Source: an uncultured Lachnospiraceae bacterium
GTDB lineage: Bacteria; Bacillota; Clostridia; Lachnospirales; Lachnospiraceae
Assembly: GCA_902493385.1 (NCBI GenBank)
Contig: CABUPO010000010.1
Coordinates: 1-64,000, forward strand
Direction of reading: 5' to 3'
Length of the DNA stretch: 64,000 nt
Positions 45,228 to 54,632 of the stretch are shown here, in pieces. The notes beneath the pieces are model-generated. The model ran no database searches. It saw nothing but the letters and a program-made list of their open reading frames with translations, and had not been told where the DNA came from. The position numbers and the translations under genes are program-made. Each line of letters begins with the position of its first letter. Positions within the stretch are counted from its first letter, which is position 1.

Positions 45228-45491
45228 TCACTCCTCTAAGATACCTTTTTCACTTATGCTCTGCAAAAACTCTTCAATGTCTTCTGCTGCCTGTTCAGCT
45301 TTTACATCATATTCCGACTGCAGCATGTCAACCAGCATCTTAAGCGTAGTTCCTTTTTTTAATTGATTCCAAATAAATAAACCTGTTTCATTCAAAGAAA
45401 ACAGCGGTTTTTTTGGCGCTGCTGTTTTGTCAATAACTATATTAATGCCCGCAAGCCTGAGTATTTCAAAATTCTCTCTTATTTTTATCAA
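45228..45491 (-). CDS. PqqD-like (RiPP recognition element fold) protein
   Basis: 87 aa. The PqqD pattern is clear: FSLNETGLFIWNQLKKGTTLKMLVDMLQSEYDVKAEQAAEDIEEFLQSISEKGIL, a winged helix preceded by a three-strand sheet, covering about 31-85. PqqD-like proteins present a leader peptide to a modifying enzyme. No radical SAM or other modifying enzyme is adjacent. It begins with TTG, 7 nt after AGGAGGGG. It lies between a glycosyltransferase and the response regulator in the same operon. Confidence 0.82.
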   Translation of the reverse strand: MIKIRENFEILRLAGINIVIDKTAAPKKPLFSLNETGLFIWNQLKKGTTLKMLVDMLQSEYDVKAEQAAEDIEEFLQSISEKGILEE

Positions 45492-45527
45492 TTACAATCC
45501 CCTCCTATGCGATATGCAGGCCTCTGT

Positions 45528-46298
45528 TTATGTACTGATTTCTTTCCGTACGCTGTCATTCCACTTTAAAACCTTAATATGAAATACTGTTGCAATTATA
45601 CTGAAAAACATACGTATCATATATACTATTGGCTTAAGCCCGGAATGCATGCTCTCACCTGTAGTTCTGATATGCATAACTGCCGGTACTTCTTTTACCC
45701 TGAAGCCCAGAAGAATCATCTGTATAATCATATTGGCGTCAGGATACCTGTCGTCAAAATGGCTGAACTTTGAATAAAATAATGCGGCGCGCCAGCTAAG
45801 GCCCTGAAGACCTGTCGTAGGGTCCATTACCGTCTGACCCGTTGCCGTCTTAATCATTCTGCGAAATAATTTGAAAGCAATATTTTTAGCCGTTGATACC
45901 GGAAAAGGCGTACTTCCATCTACGAATCTTGAACCCAGTACGATATCCGGAACATGCCCATCTGCATCAGGCGTTATAAGCGCCTTATAAATAACCGGAA
46001 TATTAGATACATCATGCTGTCCGTCTGCATCCATCTGAATAATATATTTATAGTGTCTTCTGATAGCATATTTATATCCCAGCCGCAGTCCTCCGCCATA
46101 TCCAAGATTAAAAACATGTGTGACAAGAGCATGGTTATGCTTCTTTACTATCATGTTGGTTTTGTCCGATGAATAATCGTTCATTACAAGAATATCTGCA
46201 ATTTCTGCGATTTCGGGTTTCTCTAACTGTTCTAATACAGCTTCTATATTACCTTCTTCATTATATGCCGGAATTATAATCAAAACATTCTTTTTCAT
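45528..46298 (-). CDS. GT2 glycosyltransferase (dolichol/undecaprenyl-phosphate type)
   Basis: 256 aa: GT-A domain with IIIPAYNEEGNIEAVL, MNDYSSDKT and the DxD region QMDADGQHD near residue 93, then a C-terminal amphipathic or membrane segment (VYMIRMFFSIIATVFHI). It resembles enzymes that load a sugar onto a polyprenyl phosphate. Its ATGA start overlaps the stop of the DUF2304 gene, a pair seen in many surface-polysaccharide loci. Confidence 0.88.
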   Translation of the reverse strand: MKKNVLIIIPAYNEEGNIEAVLEQLEKPEIAEIADILVMNDYSSDKTNMIVKKHNHALVTHVFNLGYGGGLRLGYKYAIRRHYKYIIQMDADGQHDVSNIPVIYKALITPDADGHVPDIVLGSRFVDGSTPFPVSTAKNIAFKLFRRMIKTATGQTVMDPTTGLQGLSWRAALFYSKFSHFDDRYPDANMIIQMILLGFRVKEVPAVMHIRTTGESMHSGLKPIVYMIRMFFSIIATVFHIKVLKWNDSVRKEIST

Positions 46299-46681
46299 TT
46301 GTTATCCATTATATCCTTTCCTGTAACTGTATTTAGTGTTTTAAGGACCTTTTCTGCCTCACAGTTCAGCAGCGAAACCTGCATTGCAAGCTCCTGATTC
46401 TTAGCTACAAGATCAGAAACAACTAAGCTTACACTAAATAATATCCATATCAAAATTAATCCTAAAATAATAAAAATGATTTCCACATCTAACGGCAGGC
46501 ATCTGCTCCAGCCGCTCAGCTTAGGAACCAAACCCAATAAAACGATTACAGTGAAAAATACAGCCCATATAAATGAAAATTTTTCAATTAATCTCTTTTT
46601 ACAGTAGAAAAGAAAATCAAACAACAGCATAATTATTCCTATTGCTGAAACAATTAATCTTAATACAAATGCACAATCCAT
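46295..46681 (-). CDS. DUF2304 membrane protein
   Basis: 128 aa with three membrane helices (about 4-22, 33-52, 65-87) and a C-terminal coiled helix (LVAKNQELAMQVSLLNCEAEKVL). DUF2304 proteins are regularly paired with GT2 enzymes of the polyprenyl-phosphate type, probably as membrane partners. It overlaps the GT2 gene by 4 nt. GGGGG is 6 nt before the ATG. Confidence 0.82.
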   Translation of the reverse strand: MDCAFVLRLIVSAIGIIMLLFDFLFYCKKRLIEKFSFIWAVFFTVIVLLGLVPKLSGWSRCLPLDVEIIFIILGLILIWILFSVSLVVSDLVAKNQELAMQVSLLNCEAEKVLKTLNTVTGKDIMDNK

Positions 46682-46739
46682 GACGAGCCCCCATCTTCAT
46701 ATTAATTTATTAATACGATATCATATGAGAACTCATCTT

Positions 46740-48002
46740 TCAATATATTTTACCTAAAAACATCTTATCTCCAATACTGTTATTTGCGAATCTGATTGGC
46801 TCATTATCATATTTTGAAGACATACTAATGTATACACTATATCTTTCAGAAGGCACAATATATCCTGAAATATCTGTCTCAATACGTTTTTTCTGCCCAC
46901 TCTTAATATTTCTCATATCATAATCAAATTTTAACCGTACAGTTTTACTTGTACCTGAGCAAAGCTCAAGCACACATTCCGCTTCCTTATACAAAGCTGC
47001 AAAACCGACATTCTCAATATCGGCAAATAATACGCGTTTTCTCGTAAGTCCGGCATTCCGTACAACAAATCTGTATCCAAGATGAGTTCCGATATAATCA
47101 TATACCGAAAGACCGTTATAAGCGTCCCTGCCGGTGTATTTTTCTTTCCGCCATGCATTAAGCTGAACTGCATCGTAAGCGCTGTTCAGATAAGTAATGT
47201 GCATATCTTCAAAATCCTTAATTGCATCGCTTCCAGGTGTATTTTTCTCACCAAAAAGGACCTCTCCGCCATTAGGTACGCTGTGGACGCTGCCGTACTG
47301 CCAGCGCAGCTCAATTCTTCTTATCTCTTCCTCTGCATAATCTGCATATACATTTTTATCATGGCCATACGTATTCATGTCGCTCTCTGAAGCCCCTATT
47401 GCGTCGTTAAAAAGCGCCAGCCTGCTTACAGGAATGATTCCCTTTAATATTCTATACTGATCAGGCCTGCGCACTGCAATGCAGCATTTTCCATCTACAG
47501 CCTTGTACATGGTTTCTGCAAGCTCACGCAGAGCCGCATCATTTGTCAGATATTTTGAGGAATGCATCTCACCCCAGCTTCCTACAAATAATCCCTGCAG
47601 CGTAAGTATATATTCCGAATACTCCTGAAAAATTCTTCCAAAAAACTTCATATGTTCTCTTACAATATTAATATGTGCAGGTTCTTTATTCATTCCAAGC
47701 CCTGAATTATCATATGCCGCCCTTACTATCATATGCATTCCCCGGCTGACAAACACATTAAAAATTTCCCGAAGGCGCACAAGCACTTCTTCGCCGGGAA
47801 TTTCATTACGGTATTTTCCTATATTAATGAATAAAAACGCCAGCTTCTCATCATCAGCAATAACTGAATATAATTCATCTTTGTCAACAGCATTCTGCGG
47901 ATATATTGTATAAATATGATACCAGCCACAATCCGGATTATTTAGATACTGTGTGCATTCCCTGTAATCTTCATTAATAAATCTGTATCTGTGTCCCAGC
48001 AT
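46740..48002 (-). CDS. DUF4874/DUF4832 protein, possible glycoside hydrolase
   Basis: 420 aa. The N-terminus has NPDCGWYHIYTI, the DUF4874 signature (NPxxGfy), followed by a predicted TIM-barrel region (INIGKYRNEIPGEEVLVRL, IVRAAYD, GLFVGSWGEMHSSKYL). A C-terminal beta domain (DUF4832, about 290-415) follows. No signal peptide is visible in the chosen frame, although other members are extracellular. The WGEMH segment is a candidate catalytic site. The role in the Pel-like operon may be trimming of the polymer; that is inference. Confidence 0.75.
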   Translation of the reverse strand: MLGHRYRFINEDYRECTQYLNNPDCGWYHIYTIYPQNAVDKDELYSVIADDEKLAFLFINIGKYRNEIPGEEVLVRLREIFNVFVSRGMHMIVRAAYDNSGLGMNKEPAHINIVREHMKFFGRIFQEYSEYILTLQGLFVGSWGEMHSSKYLTNDAALRELAETMYKAVDGKCCIAVRRPDQYRILKGIIPVSRLALFNDAIGASESDMNTYGHDKNVYADYAEEEIRRIELRWQYGSVHSVPNGGEVLFGEKNTPGSDAIKDFEDMHITYLNSAYDAVQLNAWRKEKYTGRDAYNGLSVYDYIGTHLGYRFVVRNAGLTRKRVLFADIENVGFAALYKEAECVLELCSGTSKTVRLKFDYDMRNIKSGQKKRIETDISGYIVPSERYSVYISMSSKYDNEPIRFANNSIGDKMFLGKIY

Positions 48003-48033
48003 ATTCCGCGTCCATCCTCTAATCTGTTTACTG

Positions 48034-49242
48034 TTAAGCTGTGCTCATCATATTTAAAAGCATTTCAATTTCCTTATCATTAACAATATTCTTTAAGCCT
48101 GCCTGCTTTGCACAGCTTTCCATAAGCTCATTATTATCAAGAAACCTCTCAACAGCTTCACATACTGACTCCGGCGTAAGCTCGCACAAAAGACCGTCCA
48201 CACCGTTTATTATCTGCTCCTTGTTGCCGCTTCTGTCAGACGCTATTATCGGAAGTCCCAAAGTCTGCGCCTCCTGTATTGCTATACTCTTACCTTCAAA
48301 TCTTGTGGCATGAACATATATATCAGCCTGTGCATAATAAGGATACGGATTATCAACTGCTCCACACAGCACAAAATCACCGCAAAGGCCGAGCCCTTCA
48401 ATCTGTTTTTCAAGCGCCTGCCTTTGGCTGCCCTCGCCAAGTACATACCATCTTACATTACGTCCCTTGTCCTTAAGAAGCTTCATTGCAGCTATTGCTA
48501 TTTCATAAGCTTTCTGATATGTAAGCCTTCCGACTGTAAGCAGTCTGATTCCGTTGTAATTATCGTCAAAGCCTCCCGGTTCTTTTGAATTACGGATAAT
48601 GGCGTCCTGATTAATGATATTATGGAATACATAAGTCTTATCGGCACATTCCGGATAAACAGAAAGAAAATACCCCTTAATCTCATCAGATACGGTAAAA
48701 ATTCTGTCAAATGACACATAACAGTCCTTATCAAGCTGTCTCGTATAACCGGCGCTTCTGTAATCAATATGCACAAATGCGGCTTTTTTGTCTGCATTAA
48801 CGTGTTCGGCAACATAATATGCTGAGCCTCCTTCAATGTACGCCACAGCCAAATCATACTTCTCGTCAAATATCTCCGCTCCGTCTGACAAAGCTCTCCA
48901 CAAAAGCTTTTCTATTCTGACGTTTCTTTCTTTCACCATTCTTGCCAGATTAACAATTATATATCCGCACTTTTTAAAAAATCCCCCGTTATTTTTAAGT
49001 GAACCAAGCACCCTCTTTACCATGCTTCGCCTGCCGGCGCCGGACAGAACTGATTCCGTACAAAAATCCTTATTAAGAAGATTTACATAATCAGGGATTC
49101 TGTCATACAATTCTCCCTGCCCCATAAGCACGTACAAATCAATTTTATATTCTTTCGGGTCAAGCTTATTAAACAGAGAAAGCATCGCCGTCTCCGCACC
49201 GGCTCTTCCAAGAGTATTAATAACAAACAGCAATTTCTTCAT
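48034..49242 (-). CDS. GT4 family glycosyltransferase
   Basis: 402 aa: GT-B fold with FVINTLGRAGAETAMLSL at the N-terminus and the donor-site region VHATRFEGKSIAIQEAQTLGLPIIASD, whose E-x7-E pair marks GT4. It probably transfers a hexose or N-acetylhexosamine to the growing polymer. AGGA lies 8 nt before the ATG. It follows the coiled-coil gene by 4 nt. Confidence 0.9.
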   Translation of the reverse strand: MKKLLFVINTLGRAGAETAMLSLFNKLDPKEYKIDLYVLMGQGELYDRIPDYVNLLNKDFCTESVLSGAGRRSMVKRVLGSLKNNGGFFKKCGYIIVNLARMVKERNVRIEKLLWRALSDGAEIFDEKYDLAVAYIEGGSAYYVAEHVNADKKAAFVHIDYRSAGYTRQLDKDCYVSFDRIFTVSDEIKGYFLSVYPECADKTYVFHNIINQDAIIRNSKEPGGFDDNYNGIRLLTVGRLTYQKAYEIAIAAMKLLKDKGRNVRWYVLGEGSQRQALEKQIEGLGLCGDFVLCGAVDNPYPYYAQADIYVHATRFEGKSIAIQEAQTLGLPIIASDRSGNKEQIINGVDGLLCELTPESVCEAVERFLDNNELMESCAKQAGLKNIVNDKEIEMLLNMMSTA

Positions 49243-49246
49243 ATCA

Positions 49247-49867
49247 TTATTCCTGCACTTTTATATTTCCCATAAACACTTCATTTACCGGTTGTTCAAG
49301 AAGCTTTTGAATCCTGTCTTTTTCAGCCTTGGTCCTCGCAGTCTCCGTATATAATTTATCTGACATTTCATCCATTTCATCAAAGCTATCCATAATTTCA
49401 GCAACTGATTTACTGAAATTTTCCCTGGCCTTTTTTCTCATGAATGTATTTTTGTCCAGCATGGCTTCCATCTGCTTGTAAGCAGTTTCCCAGTTATTCA
49501 CGAAATCATCAATAATCTCCGTCATATGCTCTTTAACAGAGGTCTTCATCTTCATAACGTCTCCGTAAGCCTCCTGATACATTGCGCCGATATCGTCCGC
49601 GCTATAACTCTGGCCTGTGCCCATTTGCTCCTTAAGTACATGAATCTCATTTCTTAGATTAATGGCTTCATTTTCTGCATCTTTAAGTCTGGCTTCAAGC
49701 TCATGTACTTCTGCCTCCCACTCTTCATCCGACTTCTCATTCCGTACATTATATAACTGGCTCTTAAGCTCCTCGACTTCTGACTGAAGTCTGGAATTCT
49801 TCTTAGCTATTGTTTCAAGCTCCTCATTAGTCTCTTTTTTACTGTAACCAAATAATGCCGTCTTCAT
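49247..49867 (-). CDS. DivIVA-like coiled-coil protein
   Basis: 206 aa. The start MKTALFGYSKKETNEELETI resembles the membrane-binding N-terminus of DivIVA/GpsB-type proteins (GYSKKEVNxYI). Long coiled coils follow (about 20-85 and 95-195) without membrane segments. It sits between pelG and the GT4 gene with 3-4 nt gaps, so it is part of the operon. A scaffold or positioning role for the synthase at the membrane is a reasonable guess; no catalytic motif is present. Confidence 0.7.
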   Translation of the reverse strand: MKTALFGYSKKETNEELETIAKKNSRLQSEVEELKSQLYNVRNEKSDEEWEAEVHELEARLKDAENEAINLRNEIHVLKEQMGTGQSYSADDIGAMYQEAYGDVMKMKTSVKEHMTEIIDDFVNNWETAYKQMEAMLDKNTFMRKKARENFSKSVAEIMDSFDEMDEMSDKLYTETARTKAEKDRIQKLLEQPVNEVFMGNIKVQE

Positions 49868-49870
49868 AAT

Positions 49871-51325
49871 TTAGTCCTCCAATCCTTCTTTTCTTTGGTA
49901 CACCATATCCGATGGTCTCCTGCTTTTCCTTTTAGGCAGGATAGAACTTTTGCAGAATACATGCGCGTCTATATTCTTTTCTATCCACTGAAGCCGTCTG
50001 TACGCTATCGCAAATCCAGTAAACGAACCTGCTATAACACCGGTTCCATACCATATATCAGGCAGATAAGTTGCAATAATACTTCCGGCAAACGTCACCA
50101 TACAAAAACAAAACGCTGTCAAAAGAGCTCCCTTTGTATCATTATAGTAATACAAAAATATTATTGCAGAATACATTAAAAATAATATAAAATATCCCGC
50201 GCAAACACAAGGATATATTCTCATAATCCTGCCTGCATAGCCTATCTGCGGTAAAATAACGACGCATAACAGATACAGTACAACCGATATTATGAACTGT
50301 ATACGTACAAGATTCATAAGCTCATTTGAAAGCTGTCCAAACATACGCTTCTTTGCAGTTTCAATATCCGCACCCTTTCCGCCGATTACTGCCTCCGAAT
50401 AATCTCTGTATCTCTCGTGAAAATGCATTTCAACTCTCGATATAAATATAACAGATGCAGATATATTGGTAAACATCGCAATACATGTCGCCATATCATA
50501 CGACGGCGCGCATACAAAACTATTGGCAACCGTCATTTTAAGGTCGGTAGTCCAGAACACAAAATTATGTATGTACAGGCCAAGTATATAAAAGAAATTA
50601 GCAAACACAAGCTGCCAGTATTTTTTAAAATATCTCAGCACCGGTCTGTAACGGTTGCTGTTAATAACAAAATAACGCTTAATAAGCGCCGTCTCAAGAC
50701 AGGCAATAATTAAAAATCCCGTTGCAAGAGACAACAGCATGCTTTCTGCAGCCGGCCATCCACATATATAATACAAAAACAGCGACTGTAAAAACGTCCA
50801 TACCATACCAATGAAAAAAAACAACGATATCCTTTGGTAATCCTTACAAATAGAGAGATATATCATCGAATAAAATACAATTACAAGTGAAATATATCCA
50901 CAAAATCCGATAAACACATAGAATATATCAATATGTCCTACAACATATTCCCATATACAGAACGGAATACCGATAAGACAGCTTAAGCATATATTCATAA
51001 TAAGCCCCACATAATAACATGGAAGGATATCCTCATACCGCTCGTCGTATATTACGTCAGAAATATATTTTGACAATACAGCATTAAACGGCGACACACT
51101 CAAAAGCGCAAATATAAATATATATAAAACCGTACAGGAAAATAACATTCTCGTAGAATACAGTACGTCCGAAAATCCAAGAAAATGGCGCATCAAAAGA
51201 ATGTTTACGATAACTACAAGCATAGGTGCGATAGTAACGACCGTACTATAACCAAAACCAATGATATCAGACGTTATCGTATTCTTCTGAAATATTTTAT
51301 TTAACTTAACTCCAATACCTGCCAT
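49871..51325 (-). CDS. pelG: PelG-like polysaccharide transporter
   Basis: 484 aa with about 12 membrane helices. It starts MAGIGVKLNKIFQK, the diagnostic N-terminus of PelG, a member of the MATE/MOP flippase superfamily. PelG works with PelF to move Pel (a partly deacetylated GalNAc-rich polymer) across the membrane. A short cytoplasmic basic tail ends the protein. It follows pelF with a 14-nt gap. Confidence 0.9.
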   Translation of the reverse strand: MAGIGVKLNKIFQKNTITSDIIGFGYSTVVTIAPMLVVIVNILLMRHFLGFSDVLYSTRMLFSCTVLYIFIFALLSVSPFNAVLSKYISDVIYDERYEDILPCYYVGLIMNICLSCLIGIPFCIWEYVVGHIDIFYVFIGFCGYISLVIVFYSMIYLSICKDYQRISLFFFIGMVWTFLQSLFLYYICGWPAAESMLLSLATGFLIIACLETALIKRYFVINSNRYRPVLRYFKKYWQLVFANFFYILGLYIHNFVFWTTDLKMTVANSFVCAPSYDMATCIAMFTNISASVIFISRVEMHFHERYRDYSEAVIGGKGADIETAKKRMFGQLSNELMNLVRIQFIISVVLYLLCVVILPQIGYAGRIMRIYPCVCAGYFILFLMYSAIIFLYYYNDTKGALLTAFCFCMVTFAGSIIATYLPDIWYGTGVIAGSFTGFAIAYRRLQWIEKNIDAHVFCKSSILPKRKSRRPSDMVYQRKEGLED

Positions 51326-51339
51326 ATCATTCTCCTTCT

Positions 51340-52770
51340 TTAAGCTTCATCCCATGATACATTGCAGCTTTTTGCAAAGTCCCTGTATATACCTGCATAA
51401 GTCTGTTGCATATATTCAGCTTTATATTTTGCCATAAGCCTGTTATAACCGTTTTCGCCCATTCTGTATCTCATATCAGAATCAGCCGCAAGGTCAGTTA
51501 TGGCCTTTGCAATCTCTTCGATGTTCATTATATGTACTACTCTTCCCGCAATTCCAAAATCATCATTTTCACCATAAATAAGGCCTTTGCAGTTGCCAAC
51601 GTCCGTAGCGATAACCGGCACCTTTGCCGCATAGCTTTCCAGTATTGTAAGCGGCTGTCCCTCGCTTATGCTTGTAAGAATCGATATATCCATCTTACCA
51701 AGATAATCTTTTATATTAATCCTGCCTGTAAACTCCACATCCGGAATATTCATTGTTTCTACAAGCTCAAAGCATTCATTGGCATACTCCTCATCCTCAT
51801 CGCACGGTCCCATAATCCAAAGCTTAAGCCTGTCGTCCTTTTCTCTTGCAAAACCGAATGCCTGAAGCATTGTCTTTACATCCTTAATAGGCGTGACACG
51901 AAGGACTGCGCCGATATATATCTTTCCTTTCTCTTCCTCTGTCTTTTTGGGAAGATTCATAAGCTTTTCTACATTAATACCATTAGGCGTCACCATCGTT
52001 TTACTTACAGGACACCCAAGCTCTATCTGAAGCTCTCTGGCATGTTCATAAAGACTTGTGACAATATCGGCTTTTTCATATGCAAGCCGGGACATCTTTT
52101 TAAACTGGTCAATCCATATGGTTTTATATATACCGCTTACCCATTTTGCCTTTATAAGCTCTTCCTCGCGTTCTCTTGTATATATTCCATGCTCCGACAA
52201 CAGCAGCCGGCTTCTGTGAAAGTATTTCGCCATACTGCCAAGTATTCCCGCATAGCCTGTCGCAACGCAGTGATACAAATCAGCCTTCGGCACCTTCATG
52301 CTTAACGTAAAGAATAACGGCAGATATATAGACCTCATTGTCCACAGAAAATCGGAAAATACAACCTGACTGTATTTGAGATTATAACAATCCTTTACAG
52401 CCTGAAGAAAATCTTCACCCATTACTATTTTATCAATAGATATATCATCCTTTGCAAACAATTCAAATAAGGTTTCCCAGTCAACATGCCTGTCAAGTAT
52501 AAGGCTTCTGAGCGCCTGGTATTCTGTGCTGTTAAGCCTGTCTCTGCTCTTCTTTTTAGACCAGTCGTAATCCTCAAGATATAATTCGTAAATCTCCGTA
52601 ACATTTTCTGGAATATCATATACAAATTTACCTCTTATCCCCCTGTTTGCAACTATAGCAAGGACAATAAATTCTGTATTAGGAAAAGAGTTAATCATAC
52701 TGTGTATCCAGCTCGACACGCCGCCTACAACATATGGATAACATCCTTCTGCTACAATACATATCCTCAT
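51340..52770 (-). CDS. pelF: PelF-like GT4 polymerising glycosyltransferase
   Basis: 476 aa. The N-terminus MRICIVAEGCYPYVVGGVSSWIH is the PelF hallmark (residues CYPYVVGGVSSW at 10-21). The C-terminal donor site has ISEGQPLTILESYAAKVPVI with the E-x7-E pair. PelF is the cytosolic UDP-sugar-using synthase of Pel and depends on PelD, PelE and PelG in known systems. AGGAGG precedes the ATG by 9 nt. Confidence 0.93.
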   Translation of the reverse strand: MRICIVAEGCYPYVVGGVSSWIHSMINSFPNTEFIVLAIVANRGIRGKFVYDIPENVTEIYELYLEDYDWSKKKSRDRLNSTEYQALRSLILDRHVDWETLFELFAKDDISIDKIVMGEDFLQAVKDCYNLKYSQVVFSDFLWTMRSIYLPLFFTLSMKVPKADLYHCVATGYAGILGSMAKYFHRSRLLLSEHGIYTREREEELIKAKWVSGIYKTIWIDQFKKMSRLAYEKADIVTSLYEHARELQIELGCPVSKTMVTPNGINVEKLMNLPKKTEEEKGKIYIGAVLRVTPIKDVKTMLQAFGFAREKDDRLKLWIMGPCDEDEEYANECFELVETMNIPDVEFTGRINIKDYLGKMDISILTSISEGQPLTILESYAAKVPVIATDVGNCKGLIYGENDDFGIAGRVVHIMNIEEIAKAITDLAADSDMRYRMGENGYNRLMAKYKAEYMQQTYAGIYRDFAKSCNVSWDEA

Positions 52771-52785
52771 GTCCTTTACCTCCTG

Positions 52786-54612
52786 CTACTCGTAATAATA
52801 TCTTTCACTATGCTGCTTAAGCTTTATAGCAACCGACTTTTCATCTGCCCTTATCAGATACGCCTCTTTTTCAATAAGCGTATAGCTGCCCCCGTCTATT
52901 TCGTCAATCACCCTGTTTTTTGTCCTGAAAATAAACCATACCGGCATGTTTTCGGCTTCAACTGATATATTAATTGTATCGCCGTCTTCTTCATAGCTGT
53001 AATTCATACTTAAAAAGTTACGGACTCTTATATCGCTTTCCGATACGGTAGCTGCGTCGAATGCTTTAAACGGCTTCCAAAAAGTATAAAGATTGCCGGA
53101 ATATTTTTTGGAGAGCTTCTCCCACGTCTCTTCACCCTCCTTTGGATAAAGTATCCTTTCCATATCCGCACTGACACTGGAATACCCAAGCGCTGACTGA
53201 ATACTTCTCATACAAAGATTTTCACTGTATGTATGACTGTAAGCATCAGCAAGAACAGCCTGTCTTGTAACATCCCCGTCAACATAACCCCAGATACCTT
53301 TCTGAGAATCATAATCCGTAAGCACGGTCTGAACGTTCTTTAGAAGCTCTGTATCAAGAGCTTTTCTTATCTGTGCATCTGTCATTCCACCCGCATAAAA
53401 CGAAGAAAACGTATAACCAAAAACCGTTCTGTCAAACAGCTCATTGTCCTTGTCAAGCTTTTCAAAAATATCAGTATCACCGGAATGTATATACGAAAGC
53501 CCGGCCTCTGCCTTTGTTTCCTTAAAAAGCTTAAGATAATACTGAATATCATCTTCTTTTGGTTCTGCGCTGTCATTATAATATCTCTGCGGAGAAAACA
53601 TACATGTTACTCCGAGATTATTCTGAGCTTTTACGGCAGATATACTTGGCCATATTACTTCTTTACACACAGCAGGCATCGTCTGGCTGAAAAGCTCATC
53701 CATCTTACCGCTGTTCTCATCCGTAAGAGCCGGATAATTGTTAATAACAAGGCTCTGTGCATTAACTACCGGATATACTATATTGGTAACTGTCTCTGCA
53801 CGCATTCCCTGAAGTATGCCTATCGCAGTAATATCCTGCATAAAATTCCCGTTTACAGCAAATACATATGCATTATTTACGCTGTGCCTCCATATTGCAG
53901 GAGGATACTCCTCGGCTTTTACCGTTTCGTCCTCGATAATACCCTTCATATATACTTTAGTGCCTCCGCCAAGCATATACCACGGAAGCTCAAGCTCCAT
54001 ATCCTGCCTTTTTTCAGATTCTTCATCAAGCGCCATATACCGTATTTCCCCTCCAAGTATAAGCCCCTGAAAAAGATGATACCCGCATACCTCTATATTT
54101 CCTGCCATTAAATATTTTATTCCGAGCAGCTTTCTCAGCTTAGTGTTATTCATAATATGATAATATTCCGGCAGGCTGCTGAACACAACATTAATGCTAA
54201 GCATTGTATACTGCCGGATACGGTCTGCGTCAGCCTCGGAATATATATGCTTTCCATCTACGATAATCATTTCAGGAAGAGCAGCAGGATTCAGAACACT
54301 GTCATAATCTGCTATCGATTCATAACAAAACATGCTCATCTTGGCATACTTCGCCCACTCCTTCATAATATTCCACATTGCCCCCTCATCAGGGCCAATA
54401 TATACCGCAAACGGTTCCCTGCTGTTTTCCACCTCAAAATACGATGCCTGTGAAAAACTATCGCTTTCTTTCGGAAGCTCCTCGGCGTTGGCCGCATATT
54501 CATTTGTTTTGTAATCGTTCCATATATCCTTTGCAACTCCCGTAAACTGAAACAGGAACAATATTACAGCCATAATTATAATCATCGAAAAAAAGTTTCT
54601 TTTGGTTATCAT
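52786..54612 (-). CDS. DUF2194 membrane-anchored extracellular protein, PelA position
   Basis: 608 aa with one N-terminal membrane helix (about 8-26), the rest outside the cell. The sequence fits DUF2194 proteins. An N-terminal Rossmann-like part contains FAVYIGPDEGAMWNIMKEWAKY (key residues 68-90). A central region resembles polysaccharide deacetylase barrels (VTCMFSPQRYYNDS, GLSYIHSGDTDIF, GYVDGDVTRQ). A C-terminal beta domain follows. In Pel loci a deacetylase/hydrolase protein, PelA, has this place, so a modifying role on the exported polymer is likely. The catalytic metal ligands are not certain. Confidence 0.72.
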   Translation of the reverse strand: MITKRNFFSMIIIMAVILFLFQFTGVAKDIWNDYKTNEYAANAEELPKESDSFSQASYFEVENSREPFAVYIGPDEGAMWNIMKEWAKYAKMSMFCYESIADYDSVLNPAALPEMIIVDGKHIYSEADADRIRQYTMLSINVVFSSLPEYYHIMNNTKLRKLLGIKYLMAGNIEVCGYHLFQGLILGGEIRYMALDEESEKRQDMELELPWYMLGGGTKVYMKGIIEDETVKAEEYPPAIWRHSVNNAYVFAVNGNFMQDITAIGILQGMRAETVTNIVYPVVNAQSLVINNYPALTDENSGKMDELFSQTMPAVCKEVIWPSISAVKAQNNLGVTCMFSPQRYYNDSAEPKEDDIQYYLKLFKETKAEAGLSYIHSGDTDIFEKLDKDNELFDRTVFGYTFSSFYAGGMTDAQIRKALDTELLKNVQTVLTDYDSQKGIWGYVDGDVTRQAVLADAYSHTYSENLCMRSIQSALGYSSVSADMERILYPKEGEETWEKLSKKYSGNLYTFWKPFKAFDAATVSESDIRVRNFLSMNYSYEEDGDTINISVEAENMPVWFIFRTKNRVIDEIDGGSYTLIEKEAYLIRADEKSVAIKLKQHSERYYYE

Positions 54613-54632
54613 AGCCTTCTCACCTGCATTTC

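Noticed and set aside
51406..52305. 299-codon open frame on the plus strand
   Set aside because: It lies entirely within pelF on the other strand, has no ribosome binding site, and its product (rich in His, Cys, Tyr and Ile) resembles no protein family.
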